Positions 8,316-16,885 of a stretch of DNA of 64,000 nucleotides are shown piece by piece; the stretch's first letter is position 1, and every line of letters starts with the position of its first letter. A program made the translations under genes and the position numbers. Below the pieces are notes generated by a model. That model worked only from the letters and a program-made list of their open reading frames with translations. It did not search any database and was not told the DNA's origin. The stretch is taken from NCBI GenBank assembly GCA_934513685.1, contig CAKSWY010000004.1:45860-109859 (forward strand), given 5' to 3'. This DNA is from an uncultured Oscillospiraceae bacterium (GTDB lineage Bacteria; Bacillota; Clostridia; Oscillospirales; Ruminococcaceae).

Positions 8316-9070
8316 GTCAGGTCACCCAGCAGGTCGGCCATGGTGTACAGGCCGGGCTTGCGGCCGGCCAGATACACGGCGGCGTTGATGGCGCCGTTGG
8401 CGAACACCCCGCGGGAAGCGGCGCTGTGGCTCAGGGTGATGACCTCATCGGGGCCGCAGAAGAGAACCTCGTGCTCGCCCACAATGCTGCCGCCGCGCAC
8501 GGCGTGCAGGCCGATCTCGTGGGGGTCACGCTTCTGGCGAACATCGTGGCGGTCGTAGACGTAATGATAAGCACCGCCGGCCTCTTCGTTGATGGCGTCG
8601 GCGATCATCAGCGCGGTGCCGCTGGGAGCATCCACCTTGTTGTGGTGGTGCTTTTCCACGATTTCGATGTCGTAGTCCAGCCCCAGCAGGTGGGGGGCCT
8701 TTTTGGCCAGGGCAATCAGCAGGTTGATGCCCATGGACATGTTGGCGCTCTTGAACAGGGCCACCTTCTCAGCGGCCTCGGTCAGGTGCTGCTGGGTGGA
8801 CTCACTCAGGCCGGTGGTGCAGACCACGGCGGGCACGCCGCTCTCGGCGCACCAGTCCAGCATTTCGTCCACGGCGCTGGCGGTGGAGAAATCGATTACC
8901 ACATCGCCCTTTACGGGCAGATCGGCAAAGCGGCTCACCACGGGGATGGGGCCGTCCGAGGGGCGCAGGTCCACACCGGCGGCAACGCGGCAATCCTGCC
9001 GCTGGCTGATCAGCTCACACAAAACCTGGCCCATACGGCCGTTGATGCCATGAATTACGATATCGATCAT
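8312..9070 (-). CDS. dapB: 4-Hydroxy-tetrahydrodipicolinate reductase
   Basis: Reduces the DapA product to tetrahydrodipicolinate with NAD(P)H in the diaminopimelate/lysine pathway. The protein has 252 residues. The Rossmann glycine motif (IHGINGRMGQ) is at the N terminus, and VEKHHHNKVDAPSGTAL holds the catalytic His and Lys. An upstream in-frame ATG at 9100 exists, but GGAAGTG just before the ATG at 9070 and the family N terminus favour 9070. A strong hairpin lies between dapA and this gene, so its level may differ from that of dapA. Confidence 0.96.
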   Translation of the reverse strand: MIDIVIHGINGRMGQVLCELISQRQDCRVAAGVDLRPSDGPIPVVSRFADLPVKGDVVIDFSTASAVDEMLDWCAESGVPAVVCTTGLSESTQQHLTEAAEKVALFKSANMSMGINLLIALAKKAPHLLGLDYDIEIVEKHHHNKVDAPSGTALMIADAINEEAGGAYHYVYDRHDVRQKRDPHEIGLHAVRGGSIVGEHEVLFCGPDEVITLSHSAASRGVFANGAINAAVYLAGRKPGLYTMADLLGDLT

Positions 9071-9216
9071 TGGAGACACTTCCTTTTCGTTTTTATTCAT
9101 TTTTTAAATGTTTGGTCCATTGGATTTACATTTGATGGGAATAGACCCCCCGCAGCCGGCCGCGCACGAATTGGCACGTTGTGCCGTGCCGCGGCCCAAA
9201 ACCGGGTACACACAAA

Positions 9217-9253
9217 ATCAGGCCCGGCCCTTTTTGCATGGGCCGGGCCTGAT
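9217..9253 (-). terminator. Intra-operon hairpin after dapA
   Basis: A 14-bp GC-rich stem (arms 9217-9230 and 9240-9253) with an A-rich loop lies just past the dapA stop. The downstream T run is short (TTTTGTG), so it may be a partial terminator or an RNA stabiliser separating asd-dapA from dapB. Confidence 0.7.
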
Positions 9254-9256
9254 CCA

Positions 9257-10150
9257 TTATTTCAGCAGACCGGCAGCCTGAAGTTCGTCATGGATCAGCT
9301 GGCGATGGGCCTCGCTGACCGGAACCAGAGGCAGGCGGCAGGGCCCGGCGGGGAAGCCCAGCTGGTTCATGGCTTCCTTCACGGGGATGGGGTTCACCTC
9401 GCAGAACAGCGCGTGCACCAGAGACAACAGCTTCAGCTGAAGCTCCAGGCTCTCCTGCGTTTTGCCCTCAAACCACAGGCGGCAGATGTCGTGGGTCTGG
9501 CGGGGGGCCACGTTGGACAGCACCGAGATCACGCCCTTGCCGCCCAGAGACAGGATGGGCACGATCTGGTCGTCGTTGCCGGAGTATACGTCGATGTCAT
9601 CGCCGCACATCTGGCGGATGGTGGCCACCTGGCTGATGTTGCCGCTGGCCTCCTTGATGCCGCACACCAGAGGATGCTCTGCCAGCTTCTTCACGGTGGC
9701 AGGCTCAATGTTCATGCCAGTGCGGGAAGGTACGTTGTACAGGATGGCCGGCAGCCCGACCTTATCCACCACATTCAGGAAGTGGGGAATCAGGCCGGCC
9801 TGAGTGGTCTTGTTGTAATAGGGGGTCACCAGCAGCAGCGCATCCGCGCCCAGGTCACGGGCGGCGGTGGCCAGCCGGAGAGAATGGGCGGTGTCGTTGG
9901 CACCGGTGCCGGCAACCACCGGCACACGGCCCGCAGCGGCCTTTACGGCGGTGCCGATGGTGGCAATATGCTCCTCGTCGGTGAGGGTGGCGGCTTCGCC
10001 CGTGGTGCCGCAGATGACAATGGCGTCGGTGCCGCCCTGAATCTGCTCATCCACCAGACGGGTGAGCAGGGCATGATCCACCGTGCCGTCGGCCTGCATC
10101 GGGGTAATGATGGCCACACCGGCACCGGTGAAAATAGTCTTTTTCTTCAT
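9257..10150 (-). CDS. dapA: 4-Hydroxy-tetrahydrodipicolinate synthase
   Basis: Condenses pyruvate with aspartate semialdehyde, the first committed step to diaminopimelate. The protein has 297 residues and the (beta/alpha)8 fold. CGTTGEAATLTDEE is the substrate-loop signature, YNVPSRTGMN carries the catalytic Tyr, and GIKEASGN contains the Schiff-base Lys. It is 27 bases after asd and clearly co-transcribed. The leader riboswitch upstream of asd would cover it as well. Confidence 0.97.
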   Translation of the reverse strand: MKKKTIFTGAGVAIITPMQADGTVDHALLTRLVDEQIQGGTDAIVICGTTGEAATLTDEEHIATIGTAVKAAAGRVPVVAGTGANDTAHSLRLATAARDLGADALLLVTPYYNKTTQAGLIPHFLNVVDKVGLPAILYNVPSRTGMNIEPATVKKLAEHPLVCGIKEASGNISQVATIRQMCGDDIDVYSGNDDQIVPILSLGGKGVISVLSNVAPRQTHDICRLWFEGKTQESLELQLKLLSLVHALFCEVNPIPVKEAMNQLGFPAGPCRLPLVPVSEAHRQLIHDELQAAGLLK

Positions 10151-10177
10151 AAAATGTCAGCCTCCGTTCTGAGATGA

Positions 10178-11257
10178 TCAGTCCAGATAGCCCTTTGCGG
10201 CCAGCAACTCTGCCAGCAGGACAGCGCCGCCCGCAGCGCCGCGCAGGGTGTTGTGAGACAGGCAAACGAACTTGTAATCGTACTGGGTATCCTCCCGCAG
10301 GCGGCCGATGCACACGGCCATGCCGTTTTCGGTGTTGCGGTCCAGACGAGTCTGAGGACGGTCGTTCTCCTCAAAATAGTGCAGGAACTGCTTGGGGGCG
10401 CTGGGCAGGTTCAGCTCCTGAGCGGGGCCGGAGAAGTTGGCCCAGCACTCCAGAATTTCTTCCTTGGTGGGCTTCTTCTTGAAGGAAGCGAACACGGCAG
10501 CCATGTGGCCGTCCGAAACGGGAATGCGCAGGCACTGGGCCGTGATGGAAGGCTCGGTGGCAGAAACGATCTGGTCGCCCTGGATGGTGCCCCACAGTTT
10601 CAGAGGCTCCTGCTCGCTCTTCTCTTCCTCACCGCCAATGTAGGGGATGCAGTTGTCCAGAATTTCGGGCCAGGTCTCGAAGTTCTTGCCGGCGCCGGAA
10701 ATGGCCTGATACGTGCAGACCAGAGCCTTTTCCACACCATACTCCTTCATCAGGGGATGCAGCGCAGGAACGTAGCTCTGCAGAGAGCAGTTGGACTTAA
10801 CGGCGATGAAGCCGCGCTTGGTGCCCAGACGACGGCGCTGGGCGGGGATAATCTCAATGTGCTGGGCGTTGATCTCAGGCACGACCATGGGCACATCGGG
10901 AGTAAAGCGGTGTGCGCTGTTGTTGGACACCACCGGGCACTCGGCCTTGGCGTAAGCCTCTTCCAGAACACGGATCTCATCCTTCTTCATGTTGACGGCG
11001 CAGAACACAAAATCCACCTGAGAGGCGACCTCTTCCACATGGGAAGCGTCCAGCACCACCAGCTTCTTGGCGGCCTCGGGCATGGGGGTGCTCATCATCC
11101 AATGGCTGCCCACCGCGTCCTCATAGGTTTTGCCTGCAGAGCGGGGCGAAGCGGCCACCGCGGCCAGATGGAACCAGGGATGGTTCTCCAACAGGGTAAC
11201 AAACCGCTGGCCGACCATGCCGGTCGCGCCCACAACGCCTACACGATACTGTTTCAT
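10178..11257 (-). CDS. asd: Aspartate-semialdehyde dehydrogenase
   Basis: Makes aspartate semialdehyde from aspartyl phosphate with NADPH, the branch point to lysine, threonine and methionine. The protein has 359 residues. The NADP-binding motif is VVGATGMVGQRF at the N terminus, and the catalytic Cys lies in SNCSLQSYVP. The length and GGEEEKSEQEP segment fit the archaeal/Gram-positive subtype. An upstream in-frame start at 11350 would add 31 unlikely residues, whereas GGAAAGGAATG precedes the ATG at 11257. First gene of the lysine-riboswitch operon. Confidence 0.96.
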   Translation of the reverse strand: MKQYRVGVVGATGMVGQRFVTLLENHPWFHLAAVAASPRSAGKTYEDAVGSHWMMSTPMPEAAKKLVVLDASHVEEVASQVDFVFCAVNMKKDEIRVLEEAYAKAECPVVSNNSAHRFTPDVPMVVPEINAQHIEIIPAQRRRLGTKRGFIAVKSNCSLQSYVPALHPLMKEYGVEKALVCTYQAISGAGKNFETWPEILDNCIPYIGGEEEKSEQEPLKLWGTIQGDQIVSATEPSITAQCLRIPVSDGHMAAVFASFKKKPTKEEILECWANFSGPAQELNLPSAPKQFLHYFEENDRPQTRLDRNTENGMAVCIGRLREDTQYDYKFVCLSHNTLRGAAGGAVLLAELLAAKGYLD

Positions 11258-11488
11258 TTCGCAACATTCCTTTCCACACCCCGCCGCCCGGCAGGGCTTA
11301 CGATACCGGCGGCTCAGCCGCCATGGCCCAAGGGCCTTTGCCTTTTTCAAATTCTATGCGGCAAAAGGCCCCGCCGCCCCCCGCACAGGGACGGCCCAAA
11401 ACGGAACAGCCTGCTTTTTCATCACCCGCTTTGCGGTGTACCCGCCCGCATCGACGAAAAACGGCGGAAACATCTGCATTCAGGCAAT

Positions 11489-11512
11489 AAAAAAACCGGC
11501 TTGAAAACCGGC
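11489..11512 (-). terminator. Riboswitch expression-platform terminator
   Basis: A 7-bp hairpin (GCCGGTT pairing with AGCCGGT across UUCA) is followed by six or more U. It lies between the lysine aptamer and asd. A preceding 7-bp AU-rich hairpin (GCAATAT / ATATTGC, 11519-11538) may take part in the switch. Confidence 0.85.
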
Positions 11513-11542
11513 AAAATATGCAATATAATAGGATATTGCACA

Positions 11543-11745
11543 GTATGCACAGCGCTCCACCTTCCTGACAGCGCTCCACTTTCCTGCGGGGAAGAAGGTG
11601 ACAGTTTCGAACCTTTCGGCTTTGAAACCAGGCAAACTGTTTGCCGTACAGCCTGCCTTCGGCGGAATTTCCCTTTCACGCCGGGTCCTGCGGCTTGGCA
11701 GCCTGCCCGGAATTACTCATGAAACCCGCACCTCTGTGCTTAGAT
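11543..11745 (-). promoter_or_regulatory. Lysine riboswitch (L box) upstream of asd
   Basis: On the minus strand the conserved L-box blocks occur in order: AGAGGTGCG, then ATGAGTA, then GTGAAAGGGA, then CGCCGAAGG. P1 can form between GCACAG (11734-11739) and CTGTGC (11547-11552). The 3' arm is present twice in tandem (11549-11567 and 11568-11586, one mismatch), which is unusual. It is followed by an intrinsic terminator, so lysine is expected to stop transcription before asd. Confidence 0.93.
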
Positions 11746-11747
11746 TC

Positions 11748-11776
11748 ACTATATCATCACAAGGCAGCATTGTCAA
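11748..11776 (-). promoter_or_regulatory. Sigma-A promoter of the asd riboswitch transcript
   Basis: Minus strand TTGACA, 17-base spacer, TATAGT. The -10 ends just before the aptamer 5' strand. The -35 is only about 22 bases from the queA start codon. Confidence 0.85.
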
Positions 11777-11798
11777 TGTTTTATAAGGGGGCAAACCC

Positions 11799-12827
11799 AT
11801 GCTGAAAAAAGATTTTTGGTTCGACCTGCCCAAGGAGCAGATCGCGCAGGAGCCGGCGATTCCGCGGGATTCCGCCCGTCTGATGACGCTGGACCGCGGC
11901 AGCGATGCCATCGGTCATCACATCTTCCGGGAGCTGCCGGAACTGCTGGAGCCGGGCGATCTGCTGGTGGCCAACAACTCCAAGGTGCTTCCGGCCCGGC
12001 TCATCGGCACGAAAGAGCACACCGGGGCCGTGTGCGAGCTGCTGCTGCTGAACCAGCACAAGGGCGACACGTGGGAATGCCTGGCCAAGCCCGGCAAGCG
12101 CCTGCACCCCGGCACCCGCATTCTGTTTGGCGACGGCAGCCTCAGCGCGGAAATTGAGGAGACGCTGGAGGACGGCAACAAGTACGTTACCTTTTATTAT
12201 GACACCGAGACCCTGTACGAAAAGCTGGATGAGTTCGGCAAAATGCCGCTGCCGCCCTACATCACCAAGCAGCTGGAGGACCAGAGCCAGTACCAGACCG
12301 TGTATGCCAAGGAGCTGGGCAGCGCCGCCGCCCCCACCGCAGGCCTGCACTTCACCCCGGAGCTGATGAAGCGCCTGGAGGAGAAGGGGATCGGCTTTGC
12401 CGAGGTGACCCTGCACGTGGGCCTGGGCACCTTCCGCCCGGTGAAAGAGGATGACATTGCCGACCACAAGATGCACACCGAATGGTATGCAGTGAGCGAG
12501 GAAACGGCCCGCCGCATCAACGAGACGAAGGCCGCCGGGCATCGGGTGATCGCCGTGGGCACCACCAGCTGCCGCACGCTGGAGTCGGTGGCGCAGAAAT
12601 ACGGGGAGATCCGGGCCTGCAGCGGCGATACGGACATTTTCCTGTATCCCGGCCGGGAATTCAAGGCCATTGACGGCCTGATCACCAATTTCCATTTGCC
12701 GGAGAGCACGCTGATCATGCTGGTAAGTGCATTTTACGGCTACGAAAAGACCATGGCGGCCTACAAAACGGCCGTGGAAGAGAAGTACCGCTTCTTCAGC
12801 TTTGGCGATGCGATGCTGATTCTGTAA
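11799..12827 (+). CDS. queA: S-adenosylmethionine:tRNA ribosyltransferase-isomerase
   Basis: Transfers and isomerises the ribosyl part of SAM onto preQ1-tRNA to give epoxyqueuosine. The protein has 342 residues, the normal length. Family blocks seen include FDLPKEQIAQEPA at the N terminus, LLVANNSKVLPARL, GSAAAPTAGLHFT and GTFRPVKEDDI. GGGGG upstream of the ATG serves as ribosome-binding site. It is followed 49 bases later by tgt, the preceding enzyme in the pathway, forming the usual queA-tgt-yajC order. Confidence 0.97.
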   Translation: MLKKDFWFDLPKEQIAQEPAIPRDSARLMTLDRGSDAIGHHIFRELPELLEPGDLLVANNSKVLPARLIGTKEHTGAVCELLLLNQHKGDTWECLAKPGKRLHPGTRILFGDGSLSAEIEETLEDGNKYVTFYYDTETLYEKLDEFGKMPLPPYITKQLEDQSQYQTVYAKELGSAAAPTAGLHFTPELMKRLEEKGIGFAEVTLHVGLGTFRPVKEDDIADHKMHTEWYAVSEETARRINETKAAGHRVIAVGTTSCRTLESVAQKYGEIRACSGDTDIFLYPGREFKAIDGLITNFHLPESTLIMLVSAFYGYEKTMAAYKTAVEEKYRFFSFGDAMLIL

Positions 12828-12876
12828 AACCGACGACCATCAAGAACAACTCAGAGACAATGGAGGATGCCATCCC

Positions 12877-14010
12877 ATGCCCTACAAACTGCTGAAACAG
12901 GAGCACAATGCCCGCCGCGGCGAGTTTACCACGGTGCACGGCACGGTGCAGACCCCTGCCTTCATGAACGTTGCCACGGCCGGCGCCATCAAGGGCGGCC
13001 TGTCGGCCTTTGATTTGAAGGACATTCGCTGCCAGGTGATGCTGTGCAACACCTACCATCTGCATCTGCGGCCGGGCGACAAGCTGGTGGCCGACCTGGG
13101 CGGCCTGCACAAGTTTACCCGGTGGGATGGCCCCATCCTCACCGACAGCGGTGGATTTCAGGTGTTCAGCCTGGCCAAGCTGCGCAAGATCAGCGAGGAG
13201 GGCGTGACCTTCGCCTCGCATCTGGACGGCCACCGCATTTTTATGGGCCCGGAACAGAGCATGCAGATTCAGGCAAACCTGGGTTCCACCATCGCCATGG
13301 CGTTTGACGAGTGCGTGGAGAACCCGGCCCAGCACAGCTACTCCAAGGCCAGCTGCGAGCGCACCACCCGCTGGCTGGCCCGCTGCAAGGCGGAGATGGC
13401 CCGGCTGAAGCACGAGGAGCTGGCGGTGAACCCGGACCAGCTGCTGTTCGGCATCAACCAGGGCTGCACCTTTGAGGACCTGCGTGTGGACCACATGAAG
13501 CGCATTGCCGAGATGGACCTGGATGGCTACGCCATCGGCGGCCTGGCGGTGGGCGAGCCTGCCGAGGTGATGTACGAGATCATTTCCGCCGTGGAGCCGT
13601 ATGCCCCCAAGGAGAAAATCCGGTACCTGATGGGCGTGGGCACCCCGGGCAACATTCTGGAGGCGGTGTCCCGCGGGGTGGACCTGTTCGACTGCGTGAT
13701 GCCCAGCCGCAATGCCCGCCACGGCCACCTGAACACCTGGAACGGCATCATCAACATCAAGAACGCGAAGTATGAGCGGGACGAGCAGCCCATCGACCCG
13801 GAGTGCGACTGCCCCGTGTGCCGCAATTTCTCCCGTGCCTATCTGCGGCACCTGTTCAAGGCGGACGAGATGCTGGGAATGCGGCTGGCTGTGATGCACA
13901 ACCTGTATTTCTACAACCACCTGATGGAGCGCATTCGGGAGGAGCTGGACGCCGGAACGTTCACCCAGTTCCATGATCGTTATGTGAAACTGCTGGATAC
14001 CCGCATCTGA
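12877..14010 (+). CDS. tgt: Queuine/preQ1 tRNA-guanine transglycosylase
   Basis: Exchanges guanine-34 for preQ1 in GUN-anticodon tRNAs. The protein has 377 residues with the TIM-barrel fold. LTDSGGFQVFSL contains the first catalytic Asp, DLFDCVMPSRNARHG the second, and CDCPVCRNFSRAYLRHL is the zinc site (three Cys plus a later His). It is co-directional with queA. The neighbouring yajC has its own promoter. Confidence 0.97.
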   Translation: MPYKLLKQEHNARRGEFTTVHGTVQTPAFMNVATAGAIKGGLSAFDLKDIRCQVMLCNTYHLHLRPGDKLVADLGGLHKFTRWDGPILTDSGGFQVFSLAKLRKISEEGVTFASHLDGHRIFMGPEQSMQIQANLGSTIAMAFDECVENPAQHSYSKASCERTTRWLARCKAEMARLKHEELAVNPDQLLFGINQGCTFEDLRVDHMKRIAEMDLDGYAIGGLAVGEPAEVMYEIISAVEPYAPKEKIRYLMGVGTPGNILEAVSRGVDLFDCVMPSRNARHGHLNTWNGIINIKNAKYERDEQPIDPECDCPVCRNFSRAYLRHLFKADEMLGMRLAVMHNLYFYNHLMERIREELDAGTFTQFHDRYVKLLDTRI

Positions 14011-14024
14011 GCGGCAAATGATGC

Positions 14025-14053
14025 TTGCATCTTACCGCGGGATTCTGTATAAT
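14025..14053 (+). promoter_or_regulatory. Sigma-A promoter of yajC
   Basis: TTGCAT (14025-14030), 17-base spacer, TATAAT (14048-14053), in the gap after tgt. Confidence 0.8.
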
Positions 14054-14088
14054 AAAACTTACTAACTGAAAAGAGGAGATTTCTGCAT

Positions 14089-14403
14089 ATGTCTATTGCG
14101 ATGCTCGATACCGCCGCCAACGACGGCAGCATGATGACCCTTGTGATCACCATGGTGCTGACCCTGGGCCTGATGTACTTTATGATCTATCGGCCCCAGA
14201 AGAAGCAGCAGAAGAAGGACACTGAGATGCGCAATGCCCTGGACATTGGTGACGAGGTCACCACCATCGGCGGCATTGTGGGCCGCGTGGTTGCCATCAA
14301 GGAGGACACCTTCGTGCTGGAGACCGGCAGCGACCGCATGAAGATCCGTTTCCGCCGCAGCGCCATTGCTTCCGTGGAGAAGCTGGACCTGGAGGCCAAG
14401 TAA
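14089..14403 (+). CDS. yajC: Sec translocon accessory subunit YajC
   Basis: A small membrane protein of 104 residues that associates with SecDF-SecYEG. One transmembrane helix (about 14-32) is followed by the family motif YRPQKKQQKKDTEMRNAL and a beta-rich cytoplasmic domain (GDEVTTIGGIVGRVV). GAGGAG lies upstream of the ATG. It sits in the conserved queA-tgt-yajC order, with secDF about 4 kb downstream. An intrinsic terminator follows. Confidence 0.95.
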   Translation: MSIAMLDTAANDGSMMTLVITMVLTLGLMYFMIYRPQKKQQKKDTEMRNALDIGDEVTTIGGIVGRVVAIKEDTFVLETGSDRMKIRFRRSAIASVEKLDLEAK

Positions 14404-14418
14404 GCAGGGATACTCAGG

Positions 14419-14460
14419 GCACCTTTTGCATACCGTATAGTGTGCAGGAGGTGCTTTTTT
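14419..14460 (+). terminator. yajC terminator whose 3' arm contains an AGGAGGTG sequence
   Basis: A 15-bp stem with G-U pairs (arms 14419-14433 and 14440-14454) is followed by six T. The right arm includes a perfect Shine-Dalgarno sequence at 14446-14453, seven bases before an ATG at 14461 that is in frame with the next gene. Confidence 0.88.
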
Positions 14461-14481
14461 ATGCAAAGGGGGATGCAGCGC

Positions 14482-14916
14482 ATGAACCAGAATCAGAAGC
14501 CCGGCGGGCGTAAGAGCAGAACGGGCGCGCTGGCGGCCAACCTGTTGTGGGCGGTGGCCGCCGGGCTGGCCGCGGCCGTGGGCGCAATGGGGGCCATGGC
14601 GCTGCTGCTGACCCGTGTAAGCCTGCCGGCGGCCGCCGCGGTGCCGCTGGCCACCCTGGCGGTTTGCCTGGGGGCCGGCTGCGGCGGCTGGCTGCTGGTG
14701 CGCCGCCAGGGCGAAAACGGGCTGGCGCTGGGGGCGCTGGTGGGCTTTCTGTTCTTCGGAATGCTCGCCGCAGCCGCTGCGCTGAACGGCAGCCGGGATG
14801 TGAGCGGGCTGCTGGCAGCAAAGCTGGTTTCGCTGCTGCTCAGCGGGGCGCTGGGCGGCTATGTGGGGCTGGTGCAGAGCGAGCGCAAGCGCCGCCGCCG
14901 GGCAAGGGTAAAATAA
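14482..14916 (+). CDS. TIGR04086-family membrane protein
   Basis: A protein of 144 residues (start at 14482) with four predicted transmembrane helices rich in Ala, Gly and Leu and a basic tail (SERKRRRRARVK). Members of this family typically follow yajC in Firmicutes. Their function is unknown. Three in-frame ATGs compete: 14461 (excellent ribosome-binding site, but inside the terminator stem), 14473 and 14482 (GGGGGA upstream). I chose 14482; 14461 would add seven residues. A GC-rich hairpin (14953-14984) follows as probable terminator. Confidence 0.8.
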   Translation: MNQNQKPGGRKSRTGALAANLLWAVAAGLAAAVGAMGAMALLLTRVSLPAAAAVPLATLAVCLGAGCGGWLLVRRQGENGLALGALVGFLFFGMLAAAAALNGSRDVSGLLAAKLVSLLLSGALGGYVGLVQSERKRRRRARVK

Positions 14917-14952
14917 ACCGGGTGCATTGCCCGGGAAATACAGGTCTGCCGG

Positions 14953-14988
14953 GGCAGGGGAGAGCGAAACGCTCGGCCTCTGCCTTTG
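14953..14988 (+). terminator. Probable terminator after TIGR04086 gene
   Basis: An 8-bp stem (14953-14960 with 14977-14984) is followed by TTTGCTG. The T run is short. Confidence 0.55.
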
Positions 14989-15057
14989 CTGTGCCGGAAA
15001 ACGGCCGGGAGAAACATCTGACATCACGACAAATTTTGCAGGAAAAACCGTTTTTGC

Positions 15058-15086
15058 TTGCATCCCCGGGGCAGGGCTGATATGAT
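15058..15086 (+). promoter_or_regulatory. Extended -10 promoter of the permease gene
   Basis: TTGCAT (15058-15063), 17-base spacer, TATGAT (15081-15086) preceded by TG. A 7-bp hairpin (15102-15108 with 15128-15134) lies in the leader. I see no known pyrimidine or purine riboswitch in it. Confidence 0.75.
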
Positions 15087-15174
15087 AGTACGGAAAGATT
15101 GCTCCGCCTACGGGATCTGCGGCGACGGGCGGAGAAAACACGAGGGAATTGTGAAAGAAAGAGGAGGTTCTTCT

Positions 15175-16530
15175 ATGAGCAAACCCCAAGAAAGCCATGA
15201 GGCGATTTATGACGCCCGCAGCCTGGGCATTCCCAAGCTGCTGATTCTGGGCGTGCAGCATACCTTTGCCATGTTCGGCGCTACGGTGCTGGTGCCCCTG
15301 CTGACCGGCCTGAGCGTTTCCACCACGCTGCTGTGCGCCGGTCTGGGAACGCTGCTGTTCCACTTCCTGTGCAAGGGAAAGGTGCCTGCGTTCCTGGGTT
15401 CTTCCTTTGCGTTCCTGGGCGGCTTCGGCATTGTGGCGCCCAAGCTGATGGATGCTGCCGGGCAGCAGACCATCCCCAATGCGGAAATGCTGCCCTACGC
15501 CTGCGCGGGCGTGGCCTTCAGCGGCATTCTGTACCTGCTGTTCAGCGCCCTGATCAGCGTGTTCGGCGTGGGCAAGGTGATGCGCCTGTTCCCCCCTGTG
15601 GTGACCGGCCCCATCATCATTGCCATCGGCCTGATTCTGGCCCCCTCCGCCATCACCAACTGCCAGACCAACTGGCTGCTGGCCGTTGTGGCGCTGGGCA
15701 CCGTCATCGTTTGCAACATCTGGGGCAAAGGCATGGTGAAGATCCTGCCCATTCTGCTGGGCGTGCTGGTGTCCTACGCGGTGGCGCTGGTTACCGGTGC
15801 GGTGGACTTTACCGCCATTCGCGAGGCTGCCTGGCTGGGCTTCCCCATTCACAAGTCGGCCATGGGCCTGTTTGCCATCGACGGCTCGCCTGAGTTCTTC
15901 AGCGCGCTGCTGACCATTATGCCCATTGCTCTGGCCACGATGATGGAGCACATCGGCGACATTGCCGCCATCAGCGCCACCACCGGCAAGAACTACATCC
16001 GCGACCCGGGCCTGAACCGCACCCTGCTGGGCGACGGCCTGGCCACCACCATGGCCGGCCTGCTGGGCGGCCCCGCCAACACCACCTACGGTGAGAACAC
16101 CGGCGTGCTGGCGCTGACCCGCATTTATGACCCCCTGGTGGTGCGCATTGCCGCATGCTTTGCCATTGTGCTGAGCATGAGCCCCAAGTTTGAGGCCATC
16201 ATCAACACCATTCCCGCCGGCATCGTGGGCGGCATTTCCTTCGTGCTGTACGGCATGATCAGTGCCATCGGCGTGCGCAACGTGGTGGAAAATCAGGTGG
16301 ACTTCACCAACAGCCGCAACCTGATCATCGCTGCGGTGATTCTGGTGAGCGCCCTGGGCTTCAACGGCGTGGGCGGCATCTCCATCCCCGTGGGCAGCGT
16401 GACCATCAGCCTGTCCGGCCTGGCCATTGCCGCCATCCTGGGCATTCTGCTGAACGCGATCCTGCCCGGCAACGACTATGAGTTTGACAGCGTGAACGGC
16501 GGCGAGGACGGCCTGAACATGCAGGTGTGA
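15175..16530 (+). CDS. uraA: Uracil/xanthine permease family transporter (UraA-like)
   Basis: Nucleobase:cation symporter-2 family, 451 residues, about 14 transmembrane segments. Family signatures include LGVQHTFAMFGATVLVPLLT at the N terminus, FLGSSFAFLGGF, and HIGDIAAISATTGKNYI followed by NRTLLGDGLATTMAGLLGG. These hold the conserved Glu/His substrate residues (MMEHIGD). GAGGAGG precedes the ATG at 15175; upstream in-frame starts (15058) overlap the promoter. Uracil is the most likely substrate, but xanthine cannot be excluded. Confidence 0.9.
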   Translation: MSKPQESHEAIYDARSLGIPKLLILGVQHTFAMFGATVLVPLLTGLSVSTTLLCAGLGTLLFHFLCKGKVPAFLGSSFAFLGGFGIVAPKLMDAAGQQTIPNAEMLPYACAGVAFSGILYLLFSALISVFGVGKVMRLFPPVVTGPIIIAIGLILAPSAITNCQTNWLLAVVALGTVIVCNIWGKGMVKILPILLGVLVSYAVALVTGAVDFTAIREAAWLGFPIHKSAMGLFAIDGSPEFFSALLTIMPIALATMMEHIGDIAAISATTGKNYIRDPGLNRTLLGDGLATTMAGLLGGPANTTYGENTGVLALTRIYDPLVVRIAACFAIVLSMSPKFEAIINTIPAGIVGGISFVLYGMISAIGVRNVVENQVDFTNSRNLIIAAVILVSALGFNGVGGISIPVGSVTISLSGLAIAAILGILLNAILPGNDYEFDSVNGGEDGLNMQV

Positions 16531-16577
16531 TGCCTTGCCGGGTTGCGGCAAACGCAGTTTTTGATGCAGCTTAATGA

Positions 16578-16620
16578 AACCCGCTGTGGGAAACGGTGAC
16601 GCTTCCCACAGCGGGTTTTT
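16578..16620 (+). terminator. Terminator of the permease gene
   Basis: A 15-bp perfect stem (16578-16592 with 16603-16617) ends in a T run. The remaining gap to 16747 shows nothing further that I recognise. Confidence 0.92.
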
Positions 16621-16747
16621 GTGTGTTTTGGGCAGGATGAAGCAGGCTGCACGCCGCAAAAAGAGGGCAGGAGAGCGAATTGTACATGCACTACGCACAG
16701 AATGGCCTCATAAATTAACAAAAGCGGGAGAAATGCAGAGAAAAACC

Positions 16748-16776
16748 TTGTGTGCGGGGGGCGTTTATACTATAAT
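16748..16776 (+). promoter_or_regulatory. Promoter of the aminotransferase gene
   Basis: TTGTGT (16748-16753), 17-base spacer, TATAAT (16771-16776), about 110 bases before the start codon. Confidence 0.8.
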
Positions 16777-16885
16777 ATATAAATATCTGGCCAAATAGAC
16801 GCAGCGGGATTTGCCCGGATGCCGCAGCCAGTGTGGGAAAGTATTGGGCTTGACGCAAACAAGCAAGAGGGAGGACCGAACCATT

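Noticed and set aside
11298..11579. 93-codon minus-strand frame between the lysine riboswitch and asd, possible leader peptide
   Set aside because: It begins inside the aptamer and reads through the terminator, and has no ribosome-binding site. Control is explained by the riboswitch.
15087..15174. Possible riboswitch or PyrR site in the permease leader
   Set aside because: Only a simple 7-bp hairpin is present; PyrR anti-antiterminator and purine aptamer consensus blocks are absent.
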